Origin: Pipra filicauda
Taxonomy: Eukaryota; Chordata; Aves; Passeriformes; Pipridae
Assembly (NCBI RefSeq): GCF_003945595.2
Contig: NW_024104320.1
Location: 1,843,365 to 1,907,364 of the forward strand
Length of the DNA stretch: 64,000 nucleotides
Direction: 5' to 3'
Numbering within the stretch: position 1 is the first letter of the stretch; the number at the start of each line of letters is the position of its first letter. Positions 23,141 through 36,030 of this stretch are shown here, piece after piece. A program made the position numbers and the translations under genes. The notes under the pieces are model-generated. The model was not told the DNA's origin, ran no database searches, and was given only the letters and a program-made list of their open reading frames with translations.

Positions 23141-26100
23141 AGATGATTCTTCAGGAGAGTGTAAACACAGAAATAACCCTTCCCATCTCTCATGCGGTGT
23201 TTGCATGCCCTGCCTCAGGCAGTTAAAGATAGGCAGAGAACAGTAAATCATTCTGCCCTTGCTCCTCCCAGAGGAGAAACACCTCAGTGTCTCTGGTGAT
23301 GGGCTCGATGGGAACATTTCCTTCACTTTGACAACATGAATGATCCTGCCAGGACCATGGGAGCTGACACTTGTGAGGAAATGATTTCCAATAGTACTGA
23401 AATCCACCACATCACTCCTAAGCACAGCCTGTCCCCTTACCTGATCTTACATGCCTGCAAAACCATTGTCCATCTATCTGAAAATGCACTTATAGAGGCA
23501 GCATGTCTGCACCCTTCCTTGCTCGGCCTGACTTGTAACAGAGCACAGAAGAACAGTCACTCCTTATGGCAGAGGTGACAATCCTGTGTCACGAGGGATG
23601 CCACTTTTAAAACTTTCTACTAATGTGTGTAAACCAGTCTATAAAATATGTGCTACTCATGTCTGTTGTATACTTCAATATTTTACAGTCATAAATCAGT
23701 GAGTAATCTTGGCTGCAGTGATCGTGACTATGAAACACTGCAGGTAGAGACTTCACTGGTCTGGTAGATTAATATCAGCTCACACTGCTTTGGGAAGGAG
23801 ACAAAAATAATAGAAAAATGGGTTACCTTCATTGCTTGCCTATCACTATGGCATCAGGAGATTGCATGGCACTGCTGCTGAAGGTCAGTAATGTCCAGGG
23901 ACATGATGAAGTGACTATTTAGTAATAAAGGTATAGGAATACTTAGGGTCATTTTCATTGCTCCATATAAGTCAGTGCTGCACCTCAACCTTGATTCCTA
24001 CCTTTTTATACTGTATCATAAAATAGATGTAATAGAAGTAGAAATTGTTCAGAGAAAGGTGATCAAAACAGGCTAAAGAAAGGGAAGGTTTTCTTTGGGG
24101 TCAGGCCACTATGGTAGGTTCAGATTGGCCACATAGCAAACATATCTAATTAAAAAAAAAAGAATAATGCTATGTACAGGGAGTAACTGGATAGAATGAT
24201 CTTGCTAATGTTATCCAGATGGTCAAATCTGGGACCTTATTAATCTACTAGAGTTTTAATGCGGTTAATGGTAAATTGTCATTTTTAATTTCATTATGCC
24301 TTCCGAAAAACCCCTCGACAACTTTAAACTCAAACCATCCCACCACAGATGATACTGTCCTCAGATGTAATGGTCACTGTGCAGTGAATTCCTGATTTCT
24401 TCACTTCTGCAACTGTCCTGCAGCTTGTGCAGACTGAGAATCAAGATGCAAGCCTTTGTTATTTTATTGCTAGGGATCCTTTATTGAATCCTTTTAAATT
24501 CAGGGATGGACAGCACTGTCTTTTCAAAACTGGACTGAAAATACTTTGATTTCTTCATGACATCCCTTATTCTGGCTACAAGCCTTATTCTGGCTTGTAG
24601 AAGTTGCTGCTGCTTCTTAGATGTCTGTGTAAAGTTGCTGATTTATATTACATAATATCCTGGTCTTTTTTTTTCAACAACTGTTTTCAACTTTCTCTGC
24701 CTAAAGGTATGTTTGGCTTTTTTGCTGTTAGAGTATCCAGGAAGGTAGGAGACTTTCTGAAGATCTACCTTTCCTGGAAAATTTATGTGGAAGGCATTGA
24801 GCTATAAAGTTGAAGTTCAGAAAATGCAGTCTCTCCTGACTGCTCTCACATGCTTACTTTTTTTCTTCCTTTATTAATGTTTTAGCTTAAGCACCATAGA
24901 CTTGTATATTTTTCATCCTTGACTTCAGCCATTAACCTCTACCTAGTTCCATGTCCCTCTAATTGGATTTTAAACAGGTAGGTCCCAAATCTTTTCTATG
25001 TCCCTTTAAAACATGACTACACATATAGACTGCTGACAAATTAGGCCAGATCTGTTGCAGGCTTCTATTCATATGAGAAAAATATATCATCTGTACCACA
25101 AAAAACATTCTACCCACCAGACATATTCCTAGAACTCCAGAGACATAAAAAATAACATGGCAAGAGAGAAACAGTGGAAAAGAGGAAGAAGAAAATTAAT
25201 GAATAGAGGCAGGTGAAAAAAGAGATCTTCTGAGCACAGATGGTTAATGAGATGGAGAGGTGATGCATGGAAGAAAAAGGAAATACAAAAGAGGAACATC
25301 TTATTACAAAAACTGCCTATTCTGAAACAGATGAAAGACTGATTATTACATTGTACTCACCATCAATAGTATTGGTTGCTTTGTGGTGCTTATGATACAC
25401 AGATGATAGAAATCTCTAGTGTTTCAGTGTTGTCTGAGGCTGCACTGCAAATAAATAAATTTGAATAGCAGAGCTACAGTTCAATTGAATCTTCTTACAA
25501 ATAGCCTCTAGCTCCAGATCTTCAGAAGTGTTAAGTAAGGAGCTGTGCTGATATGGGTTCCCCAAGACAGTGTTCAAGGTCAGAAGGAAACCTCTCTTCC
25601 CTGGATGTGTTTTAAGTATCTAGAGGAAGACTTTGATGTTATAGGTAGCAGAATCCATTAGGGTCAGTTACCAGCAACGTGGTTCTCCAGCTACAACAGC
25701 CTGCCTTGTTTTCTACCAGCCCAGGACAACCCTGTGGCACAGAGTAGGACTTTGGTTTGCATCTGAGCTTGAGAATTTATGGGTGGTGATGGGTGAAAAA
25801 ATCTGCAGTGGTAAACTGTGTCTCTGCCCATTACCTGCAACATATGATGATTTCATCAAATGGGTTTGTCAGTAAAAGTTAATGACCAAAACTGTCTCTA
25901 CAGATTTCACTTACTCTCTCATTTGGGATTTATGCTGTGATACCTTTGACTGTAAAACCAGGGCTTTTTTCTCCAAGGTATCAACAAATATTTGCAAGCA
26001 AAAAGGCGGTAAGTTGATTCCACAGTTTTTGGAAATATGCTGGTGTAAGGTTTTCCTTCACCTTCCTGTACCGTGTTGGAGGCATTGCTGTTTAGTCAAT

Positions 26101-26881
26101 ACCCAGTTTGCAGGGAGATCCATTTCCTGGCTATTAAGACTACAGGGACTCCAATGGGACCAGTATTAGTGTTAGGGACCCACCATCTGTGCTAAAGAGG
26201 ATGACAAGGAATCTTATATGAATCCTCTAGTGGGTGTGGATCACTACATATGACACAGAAATGACTTTTTTCATCAATGACACCACAACTGACTTGGCAT
26301 GTTTATGATCCTGGAGATGCGGAAAATATAAACTATAGACCTTTAGAGTTACTCAGACTTTTGGATCATACAGCCATAAAATTGGAGAATCTGTGGAGAA
26401 GAAGATGCCAAGTACCCCAAAATTCCACTTTATCCAGAACCTTCAGCTTTCCAACAGATAGTCTCAAATGGAGGTGGCAGGGACCTGTGTGGTTTTTTGG
26501 CAAGCACCTTGGGGCAAAAACTTCAAAGCCTAACTTGACCGGAACAGAATTTGATTTTTTTCCTTGAGATTGCAAGGAAGACATAGTTTGATGAGAGACT
26601 CTTTTCCTCTTAGAGAAATTCCAAAGGACATAAAACTCCTCTTCCCTTCACTTGCACTTTTTATTTCTTATTCACAATGTTATGCAATGTTGCTGACCTT
26701 TTTGCCCTGAAAAATCACCAGGCTGATAAAAAAAATTCGAAGTCATCAAGTGCACTTCCTCCTCAAGGAGAGATAAAGACCATGAAATTACCATCATCAA
26801 GGAAGACTTTTATTTGCCAACAACTTGGAAAGGTCTTTGAATGATGAAAACCCTACCACCTCCTTATGTCTTTTCAGAATG
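23141..26881. other. Long non-coding stretch with a possible ancient CR1-like trace
   Basis: Most of this 3.7 kb is unassigned. Around 23985-24085 the order ACCTTGATTCC..ACTGTATC..AAAATAGATGTAATAGAAG..TTCAGAGAAAGGTGATCA weakly resembles the ORF2 C-terminal part of old CR1/L3-type LINEs; this is uncertain. At 24576-24600 a 9-bp inverted repeat (CTACAAGCC/GGCTTGTAG) overlaps a CCTTATTCTGGCT direct repeat. No exon was recognised. Confidence 0.3.
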
Positions 26882-26990
26882 ATTTATTTCCTTTGTCCTT
26901 TAACATCTAGCAGTGATCATGATTCAAATTGAAAAATCATCTATCATCACTCACTTTGTAGTTGGGTGTTAAAGGACAAAGAAAATAAAT
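26882..26990. repeat. 109-nt imperfect hairpin with 26-nt arms
   Basis: The arm 26882-26907 (ATTTATTTC..CCTTTAACATC) pairs with 26965-26990 at 24 of 26 positions; one of the two exceptions is a possible G-U pair. Inside it, AGTGATCATGATT and AATCATCTATCATCACT form a second, bulged stem around a CAAATTGAAA loop. Together they give a hairpin of about 109 nt, the size range of a miRNA precursor or of a small palindromic transposon relic. No TA duplication or known terminal motif was recognised. It is unassigned. Confidence 0.7.
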
Positions 26991-27358
26991 ATAGGAGAAT
27001 AAAAAAGTCAGAGTTGAGTCTCCGCTGGTTTATCAGTTGCCAGTGTGTTGATTTGGTACTTTTTGGCAGGTTGAACAAAAAAATGGGTATGTATTTCAGT
27101 AGGACAAGAGCATCACTTAGTTCAAAGAAGTAGGAAGTCTGCCCTCTATTTCATAAAGTAAATCAGTGAATGATATTAAAGACTTAGGGAATCCAGTTAG
27201 GATATGAAAGCTCTATTTCAAGTCTTTCTCAGAAGGAAAAATCTGAACACCTGCCCACACCTGATGAAGGTGAACAGGTCAGTTTGAGGAAGGGATGAGG
27301 CTAACAGCCTCTCAAACCCTAATTCACAGAAAAAAAAAGTCATTGTTTTGTTCTGGGT
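26991..27358. other. Short stretch, nothing recognised
   Basis: This joins the hairpin to the next CR1 fragment. No feature is visible. Confidence 0.3.
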
Positions 27359-27462
27359 TCACAGAATATGCTGAGTTGGACAGGACCCACAAGGATCACC
27401 GAGTCCAACCCTTAGCCCTGCACAGGGCCATCCCCAAGAGTCACACAATGTGCCTGAGAGTA
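27359..27462 (-). mobile_element. CR1-like 3'-end fragment (different subfamily)
   Basis: TCACAGAATATGCTGAGTTG, CAGGACCCACAAGGATCACC, GAGTCCAACC and CCAAGAGTCACACAATGTG are the conserved blocks of a distinct CR1 subfamily 3' end in minus orientation. Only about 100 bp remain. Its consensus differs from the GGTTTGGGTTGGAAGGGACC type elsewhere in the window. Confidence 0.75.
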
Positions 27463-27792
27463 TCAACTCAGAGGCTATTGCAGGGCAAAACAGAACTGGA
27501 AGCATTATATTTTGAGATAGTGACTCTTGCCTAGGAAAGACCCATACTTTGGGAGAGCTTTTTGTACAACATCCAGCCTCATAACAAGCTTGGGTTGTCT
27601 AGAGAAATCCAGTATTGTCCCAAGAACTTGTATCATCTTTACTCACCCGTAGCTCATATAGCATTGGCAGTAATATAAAGCAAAAGCTTGTCCCTAGGAG
27701 TTGTACACTTCATAGATTCAGATCCTCCTGCCATGCTGTCCATCACAGATAAGGCCCTTAACATACCTCTGCTACAGTTTTCCCAGATGCAT
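27463..27792. other. Short stretch, nothing recognised
   Basis: No feature is visible between the two CR1 pieces. Confidence 0.3.
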
Positions 27793-27899
27793 TTTAGGGA
27801 CATGTTCTAGTGGTGGACTTGGCGGTGCTGGGTTAACTGTTGGACTTGATGATCTTAGAGTGTCTATTTCAACCTAAAAGTTTCTATGATTCTATGATT
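27793..27899 (+). mobile_element. CR1 LINE 3'-UTR fragment with tail
   Basis: This piece holds TTAGGGACATGTTCTAGTGG, GTGCTGGGTTAACTGTTGGA, CTTGATGATCTTAGAG, and the tail ATGATTCTATGATTTG. It contains only the last ~107 bp of a plus-orientation CR1, entirely 3' UTR. Confidence 0.9.
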
Positions 27900-30026
27900 T
27901 GTATAGAAAGGCCAATATCTCCCTTCAGAGAGTGTTTCTATTTTTAAGGAGGCTGTGTATCTGCCTTGCTTGCTCTTGCAGTCACATGCTAAGACATTCA
28001 GTCCATCTGGCAGCTGCACACGGAAGCAAAGCCCACTTGTCAAGCAGTGCTGTTTGTATCCTAATTAGCAAGGGAAACCTTTTGCTCCAACATATCTAAC
28101 AGAGAGGTAAAAATGGGAAACAGACATTGTTTGGCAATCTGGTATATAATTATATGATAAAGTAACTTCCCATGGCATAAGAGGACATAAGAATGAAAAA
28201 GACAAGTGAGAGATTGAAATCTGTTTGTTTCTTAATTGCAAGCAAACTGTGTTATGGACAGCTGGGTCTGCAGATCCATAACAGAAAACATGAGTGCAAA
28301 CTTTCGGAAGATTGCTAGCAAACCAAAGGCAAAAAGACTAGAAGTTACTTCAATGCCATTTTTGTGTCCTCAGTCTGAGAGAAAAAGGGCGCAATCCTGT
28401 GCGAAGGGTTTGGAAGTATCAGGGTCCCACAGCAAAGGGTCTTGCTGATAATGTAGGTACTACAATTTATGTGTTTAAAATACCTGTATGAGGTATGTCC
28501 TCTGTCACAAATGAAAGGAAAACATTCAATTTTGTGAAATTTCCCTTTGCTGAATAGACCTCACCCACAGGGACAAACTTAATGAAAATAATTCTGTGTA
28601 TTGACCTGCCAGCAGGTAAGACAGCCTCCCTAGTATATTTAATTGCATCAGTCACCACATTTCCATAATTTACAAGTATTATCTGACTTTGCTCTGCATG
28701 GAAGCAAGACTTCCTCATGTCCCATTTCTCACAACTGTCTGTCCTACAGATGTCCTGAAGGCACATATATGTCTCCCTTTACCACCTGGATCACTACAGT
28801 CTTCACTTTCCAAGCATGTTTTTGGCTCAAGCAATAGCGATTTATGTGTGTTAAATTCAAACTCGGAGTTTCACTCCTTGTGACTGCTGGCTCACCCAGG
28901 CATATAGTGCGTTGTGAGCACTGATGAAGGACACTAAATGTCCCTTCTGGAAATATTTGTGGGCGGACTGGGAAGGATGAACCCACCCAGCATCCTTTTG
29001 TGTAAAATCTGAGTGATTTCAATATTCTTGCTCACTTGCATACAGCAGCATAAAATGCTATCACTGCAAACACTGGAAGGAAAAATAAGCCAGGAAAATT
29101 ATTATTTAAATTTAGTCTGAGAATTCTGATTTACAGGGGTTTTTTTTCTCTGTATTTCATTGCTGCTTGGGCTTATCCTTTGGACAACAAAATTTGGTCA
29201 GCAATTCAGCAATTGAAATTAGACTATCATATTATTTCTTCTCTTCTCTTGATTAACCCTTCTTCTACTTATTCCCCAAATAACCTTACTCTGATAAATT
29301 TAGAGTTTCCCAACTCAGATTTTTCAGATCCCAGGGCCACTTTGTTGGCTATACAACTGTCTTCAAAGATGTAATTTATCTGACAGGCAAATATGACAGT
29401 ACTTTTATTTTGACTTTTGAAATGTCATGCAAAACTTCTAAAACACTAAGTATTGACAGGAAAATGGTGCACAAAAGTTGACTCTTGATGATCTTTTTTA
29501 CAAGGAGTAATTGTATCCTGAGGATTGTTTTCAAAGACATTTTCACAAAGCCCTTGGATTTTAATAAGAAAACAAATTGAGTAGTCAGGCACTGAGGAAA
29601 TGAAAGGTGAACTTATAGGAGTCTTTTGGTCAATACTTGGCAGCACATTCATTAATTATAACTGTTATTATTGCTTCTAAAAGCACTTTCTAAGACTTAT
29701 TCCAAATAAAGTTTGTAATGTTAATAATTTATTTCTCTAATATTTTTCTTGCCCTGCAGTCATATAGTACCCAATTGTAGTTATTATTACACCTACCCCG
29801 TTCTGTCTAACTGAGGAATTTTTCACTCAGGAGGCCTTTTTTATTAATGAAAACAATTCTGTGTTAACAACTATTTAGGGGGAAAACTCGTGTGAAGTGT
29901 TCAAGGTGAAGGAAGTCAGGAGAAGGAGAAAAAGAAGGATCTGTGGTTTAGCCACATGATCAGATCTTGGGCAAGAGATGTGCTGGAGGCATCAGCTTTG
30001 GGCTTCTAACTTGGAGTCGTGTTTCT
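27900..30026. other. Non-coding stretch, nothing recognised
   Basis: Several opposed open frames of up to 99 codons near 28.4-29.0 kb carry no recognisable domains. No repeat family was seen. Confidence 0.35.
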
Positions 30027-30164
30027 TCCCTGGAAGTGCTCAAGTCCAGGTTGGATGGGGCTTTGAGCAACCTGATCTAGTGGAAGGTGTCCCCGCCTAT
30101 GGCAGGAGGGTTGGAACTGGATGGTTTTTAAGGTCCTTTCCAACTCAAACTTTTCTACGATTTT
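30027..30164 (+). mobile_element. CR1 LINE 3'-end fragment
   Basis: TCCCTGGAAGTGCTCAAGTC, CAGGTTGGATGGGGCTTTGA, TGATCTAGTGGAAGGTGTCC and AAGGTCCTTTCCAACTCAAA identify the last ~138 bp of a plus-orientation CR1. The 8-mer tail has decayed to TTCTACGATTT. Confidence 0.9.
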
Positions 30165-32407
30165 TCTCTCAGGATTGTCGCTCCGCGTCATCTGCAGGGA
30201 GAATGCAGGAGCTGGGATATTGTTCAGTATATGAAAATATATCCAAGCTTAGGTGAGACATTAGTGGGTCTCACTGAAATGAAGCACTTGATCTTATGCC
30301 TGCTCTGCAAATTGTATGAGAGAGTATGGAAATAGTGCTTTCATGCCCAACTCAGTTCTGGGGGAGCGTTCACATAGATAGTTTAATGGGTTTTCTTAAA
30401 CAGAGGAGCAGGAGAAAAGTGTTCCTGCAGTGGGAATGTGTTAGAATACTTCCTAATCTGTTCTAGGAATTGTCAGCAGTTTTGGGGGAATATTTGAGTA
30501 TCTGAGTACGAATTCTGAGTTACTGGCTGTGGGCTGTGTTGGGATGGGGCTGAAGTGGGTCCAATTTTCAGCTCTGGTTAGTAGCAGGTTGCTGTAACTC
30601 TGTCTGTAATATCAAATTTGAACACCTTGAGCACCAGACTGTTTGTGCACCTTCTGCTACTGCCAGAAAAAAATCTATTGCTACTAAAAAAAAGAAAAGG
30701 AAAAAATCTATACTGTTTTTCGGGGACTCTTTCATGGGAATATTTCTTTTATAAATACATCAGTGTCTTCTTACTGAAAAAAAAAAGGCACAAGAAAATT
30801 CCTAGCTGGTTTGGTTACCCTAAAAGTCTTAACCATGTGGTACTCTTTAGAGATTTCAAAACATTGTTGGCCTGAATCACTGGAAAAGTATGAGTTATCA
30901 CTGTCCCACATAAAATGTTGATTTAGAGTTGTCTCAAGCAGAGGGAGTTTAGCTCAAACAATGGTCTTAAGGAGATGAAATAACTTCAGCAGGAAAGACT
31001 TTTAACTCAAAATCTAAATAGTTCTTGTTGTTATTTAGATCTGCCTTGACTCAGCTTGCAGTTACCACAAGAAGTTACTATAAGTTACAGTGCTGTGGAA
31101 TAGATGGGGAAGGAACATGCCTTGTCAGCAGGTTGCTCAGCTCTGTTCTTGCTGTAGTGACAGACCGTGGCTCTAGTTCCACCCTTCAGAGAACAGTGCC
31201 CTGCAGTGTGGTGAAGGAGGATTTACTATGTCTGCTGGACAGAGCTAGAGAAGCAACTGGAAAATGAATAAGGATGGAGGGGCAAAGCGTTGATGCAGAG
31301 TACAGCTGTCTTCAGGTGGAGAAAGGTGTTGATGCATATTTTTATTATTTAGCATTCAGATGCAACTCCTTTATAGAACTTGCTCACAGTGGGGGATGCC
31401 TTCCTTCCCAATGAAGTGCTTTCTCTGCCCAGATGGCTGGGGGTTTGCAAAGTACATTGGGCAGGCACAGGAGCAGACTATCGTTCTCCTGTGCTTATGT
31501 CAAGGCCAAAGGCTTCTGTTCTAGCAAGCACTGCTTTGGGAAGAGCATTAGAGAGCTCCCTGCAGCATCTGCTCACAAATGCCAGGAAGGAAAGTCCAGA
31601 AGTGAAAAGGTCTGTTTCAAAGCAGAAAGTGAAATGGTATTTGATTGCCTCTTTGGAAGATGGTAATGCTACAGATTGCCAAGGTCAAGAAAGGTGACGC
31701 ATTTTCCGTTGTCATCTGGGAATAAAATCTCATTTTAATTCAGCTGAATGGGGGAAAGCTCTGTTTGACTCTGGTGGTATCAGGTTGTCATACAAAGTGT
31801 TGAGGTGGTAAAAATATCTGTAGGTTGCACTTTGGAGAAAAGGAGGTTTGTGCCACAATGTGGCTTTACTGGTCTGTGTTATGTCATACACATTGGTTTG
31901 TGCCATAGTGGTAAAATACAGAACATTGATGAGAAGGTCTCAAGTTACACAATGTCCTGCTACTTATCATCACTGCAGATGGCCAAAAGGCACCTGAAAA
32001 TTTAAATTTATCAGGAAATTTCCACTTCCTGTCCCAAATAAAGTTTAAAACAGTCCTGAAAAAAAAATGTTTCCAGGCAGAACATCCCACAGTGCACTGT
32101 GAGATGAAGGATGTGAGAAAGAAAACCAGTGTTTGATCCCTTCTACATTGCATACTATTGCCTGCTGCACACCAGTTGTTTGTGGTTTGGACTAATTGAC
32201 TGGTGTTTGCACAGAGCAGCCAGAAGAACTACCAGACTTCTCGATTTTCATAATTTCTGATAGCCTCATGTGTATGTTTAAGGGGATTACATAAATTCCT
32301 TTGTGAGTCAAATGTGAGTCAAATAGATCTCCTCTCATTTCCTGCTGCACGGATACAAAGTTTACTGATGATCACCCCACATTTCTTCGGCTGTATTTGA
32401 TTGAATC
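30165..32407. other. Non-coding stretch, nothing recognised
   Basis: No repeat or exon was recognised. A tandem GTGAGTCAAAT doublet lies at about 32303-32325. Open frames of 105 and 80 codons near 31.0-31.7 kb have no recognisable content. Confidence 0.35.
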
Positions 32408-32952
32408 TGAGAATCAGAGAATCATTCATGTTAGAAAAGACCTTTAATATCTCTGAGTTCAACCATTAACCAAGCCAAGCCCCAAGTGCCACATCTACAC
32501 ATCTTCTAAATACCTCCAGGGATGGTCACTCCATCACTTCCCTGGGCATCCTGTTCCAATGCTTAACAACCCCTTCAGTGAAGAAACTTTTCCTAATATC
32601 CAATCTAAACCTCCCCTGGTGCAACCTGAGGTCATTTCCTCTTGACCTGTCACTTCTTACCTGGGACCCCCCAGGACCACCCAGCTGGTTACAACCTCCT
32701 TTCAGGGAGTTGTAGAGAGCAATAAGGTTCCCTCTGAGCCTTATTTTCTCCAGACTAAATCTCCCAGCTCCCTCAGCTGCTCCTCATCAGACTTGTACTC
32801 CAGACTCTTCCCCAGCTGCATTCCCTTTCTCTGGACTCACTCCAGTATCTCAATGTCTTTCTTGTTGTGAGGGGCAAAAAACTAAACATAAGATTTGTGG
32901 TGAGGCCTCACCAGTGCCCAGTACAGATGAACAATCCATTTCCTAGTCTAGC
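32408..32952 (-). mobile_element. CR1 LINE, 3' half with ORF2 remnant
   Basis: About 545 bp of CR1 in minus orientation. After a decayed tail (GAGAATCAGAGAATCATTCA) come the 3' UTR and the reverse complement of the ORF2 C-terminal region, including the blocks for HWN.LP.EVV, LDIRR.FF and RLRELG, and then the upstream TTTCTCTGGACTC.CTCCAG and GCCTCACCAGTGCCCAGTAC blocks. Frameshifts and stops break the ORF. It is close in type to the copy at 3.0 kb. Confidence 0.92.
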
Positions 32953-35900
32953 TGCATCTAACTTCTCCCAATTATTTCCTTAGGGAACATGTGCCTTTTC
33001 CCCTGGCTTAGAGATGATGATGTTACTTTTTCTCTCCATATAGGATGCATTCATAGGATGAATGGAACAAAGGGAAATCATGGGGTTTTAGATGTTTTCT
33101 GAATTGTTTCTTCCCTTTAAACATTTCAGTGAAGTTCTGAAGTATAAAAGAGTAGTTTCATTTCAGTCAAAGTAGGTCACTTTATTTTTGATTAGTGTAT
33201 AATATAACATTTCAAAACTAAAAAATGAAAAAAAACATTCCTACAAGGGAAAATGATAAATTTTTATTCTAAAAATGATGAAACTGAACATTCAAATATC
33301 ATAAAAGCTGTCCAGCTTGACCATTTACTCCCCTTGAACCTCCCTTTGATGCAGTTCATGAAGTTCTTCCTTGTTTATTGAACAGGATTTTCTGTTCACA
33401 CATGTCCCTCAACACCGTTTTCTATCTGAGGAGCATAAACAGCAATGCAAATGTGTACAGAGTTTACTTTTCAACCTACTCAGCCTCATCCCGTCTTTAC
33501 TGTTCTGGTCAGCACTAAACTTCCTAAATAAGACCAGAGCTTAATGTTTATTTCTTCGTGGCTGCCTACATGCAGGCAGACTGACAGCTAGCCATGCATT
33601 ATCAGACTTTCACAGGCTGCTTTGGCTTCTTTCCCACTGACTTTAAGGGGGGATGGTCTGCAGGATTCAGCCATCTGAGTTAGAACGTGGATTTGTTTGG
33701 CTTATTAACTCCGCTAACAACAGAACGGCTACATTTCCTCAAGCCTTTAAACCTCAACAACCACAGATCTTCTGGCCAAATTAACAGTAACATGAAGTGA
33801 GGGAGTGGCAATTCTGATGGAAGACGCTGCGCTGCTTTTCCCCTTTGGGAACGGAGCAGAACGTCATGCATTTATATGTCTGCAAATGAGCACAGGCATG
33901 TATCCTTCATAAGCAAATGATCCTTGGTGGCAACCAGTGGGCAGCTGGGTTGAAATTAATAGATTATGCTCATACAATAATGATTCAGAGAAAACTGCAT
34001 AATTTGGAGCAACAGAAGTGAAGAAGAGTTGGTAAAACACTACAATGTTAAATTATTTTATTTTAAATAGGCATTGAACACATGTTGAATTGCTGAACAC
34101 AGTTTTAGAGACTGGAGAAAACCCCTCAGACTGTGCATATCCCTCTTGATGCCAACAGCTTGATCAGTATTTTCTCCTTGTCACGGCCTGGTTACTCCAG
34201 GGTATGAAGTGCCTTGAAGTATTTTACCATAATCAACAAAAAAATTATAAGGCAGTTAGAATCCCTGAGTGCCCCTTCCACACATTAATGTTAAATATTA
34301 GGGATGGACTAATATACACAAATTTGGTGTTGTCTCTAGCGTACTGAAGGAGGTAAAGAGCGGAAAATTGTGAAAAGAGCCTCACTGTTCATCTGACTTG
34401 CTTCACTGCATATATGTGAAAATACTCTGAGCAAGCAAATATGAATAAGGTTGTTTTTACACTCAGAATTCCTAAATACATAACCCAAAGGCAGTATAAA
34501 GCCTAAAATATTGCAAAATAAGCAAGAAGCCTGTAGCCAGGCAATCAGAGAAAGGTTTGTTTAGTCCCCACTGAAGGGAAGTACTGGGTTGTGTAAGTCC
34601 ACTAGAGTATATTTACCTAACCCGGGCCGTGAGAAGTCCAGAGCCAAGTCCCTCTGCTGCAGGCTACTTCTGTGATTGCAAACTATTTTCTTTATTTCTC
34701 ACATGACTCAGACTTCTCCTTAACCCCTGTAAATTGATTTAAATACCTAGCAAGATGTTTGAAGTATTCATATTTAGTATTTATCTAATAACCAAAGAAA
34801 AAGGAGTAAAAGAGATTACTTTGGTGGGCTTGGCTGTACCTTCACTAACTAATTAAATGGTGAGAGAAGAGATTTGAGCAACTGAAGCCAACTGGCACGG
34901 AATGACCTGCATCTATGTTATTAAACTATCTTAACCTTCAAATCAGGGTGACTGCATCCAATGAGCCAATTAGGAATAGTTTCTGGTTTATGTTAATTTC
35001 TTAACCATGTCCAGGAGTTGTCCAGGGGAACTACAATTGGCCAAGAATCATTCTAACAATTCAACTACATATAGACAACTGAGGTTTAGCACCCAAATGT
35101 TTAACACAGCTTAATTTTCTGGTGTGATATTAGCAATTAGGATCCTAATAACTTTCTTAAACACTTGATGATTTTTCAAATGCAAAATATCCCTTTCCAT
35201 TGGCAAATAGAGATTTAGAGCATGTAATCTGGGTTATTTTTTAACCAAGTTCTATTTTTCACCTGCACAGTCCATTGAAATAATGAAAGCAGCCTGGTTT
35301 CTGACCCTCCCCATAAACATTTGCTCCCAGCTATTTAAAGGCCTCTCCAGCACTACAACATGATACAATATGAAACTCTAATGCTGTTCCCTAGTTCGTC
35401 TCTTAGAGAACTTGGAGAGGTTCGGGGCTCTCAACAGAACAGCCTTAATCAACATCTGCTCCATTTGTGACTCTTGACTTCTGTCTCTCAATAATGAAAA
35501 ACACTCAAATATTCATTATCTTGTGCAAATGTGTCAGGGTGAGTTCATGTAGATATGGATGTGCCTTCAAATGCTCAGCGGAGGAGAACTGGGGAACTAT
35601 TCAAAATTCTGTATGTTAGAATCAAAACTGTAATTTGGAAAGATGGAGAGTATTTCCCATAAGCAATGGAATACGAAGAAACTGAGGACTGCAGTGAAGG
35701 GAAGTCACTAGTTTATTTATGATTCCAGTTTTCAGTCATAATGGCTTTTAAAAAGTTCAAACAAAATGGGACAAATAGAGTAACTGCTAAAAAAACCAAA
35801 CTTGAAAGAATTTGTGCTACTAAGGTAGTCAGCAGTTTCTTCCGTCACTGGGAAGTCCAACCCAAGGGATATGTTGAATTCCTGCCAATTCTTTACTTGC

Positions 35901-35983
35901 AATTTTGGGAAAATATTTTAAGATCTCCCCTAATTTATGTCAAGCAAGAGAAAACTGTAAAGTCCCGTCTCTCAGTACAGGTC
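32953..35983. other. Repeat-poor non-coding stretch, candidate regulatory DNA
   Basis: Three kilobases with no recognised transposon. The 33540-33900 and 34860-35400 parts look less degenerate than the surroundings: mixed base composition, paired CCAAT motifs (CATCCAATGAGCCAATTAGG near 34957), Oct-like ATGCA..CAAAT words near 33868, and a CTATTTAAAGGCC TATA-like word near 35332. These are weak signals and only comparative alignment would show conservation. Confidence 0.25.
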
Positions 35984-36030
35984 TCTGAATACCTCTTAGT
36001 ACAGATTTTCTGTACTAAGAGGTATTCAGA
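35984..36030. repeat. 22-bp perfect inverted repeat with 3-nt loop
   Basis: The arm 35984-36005 (T, then CTGAATACC..TTAGTACAGA) is exactly complementary to 36009-36030, with only TTT between them. The near-zero spacer is unusual for a transposon relic. It fits a local fold-back (template-switch) mutation or a young palindrome. A shorter direct echo of the arm sequence (CAGTACAG) lies just upstream at 35973. Confidence 0.9.

Noticed and set aside
22706..23425. Open frames of about 100 codons in and next to the solo LTR
   Set aside because: They lie within or across the LTR boundary and have no gag, pol or env-like motif. LTRs are non-coding.
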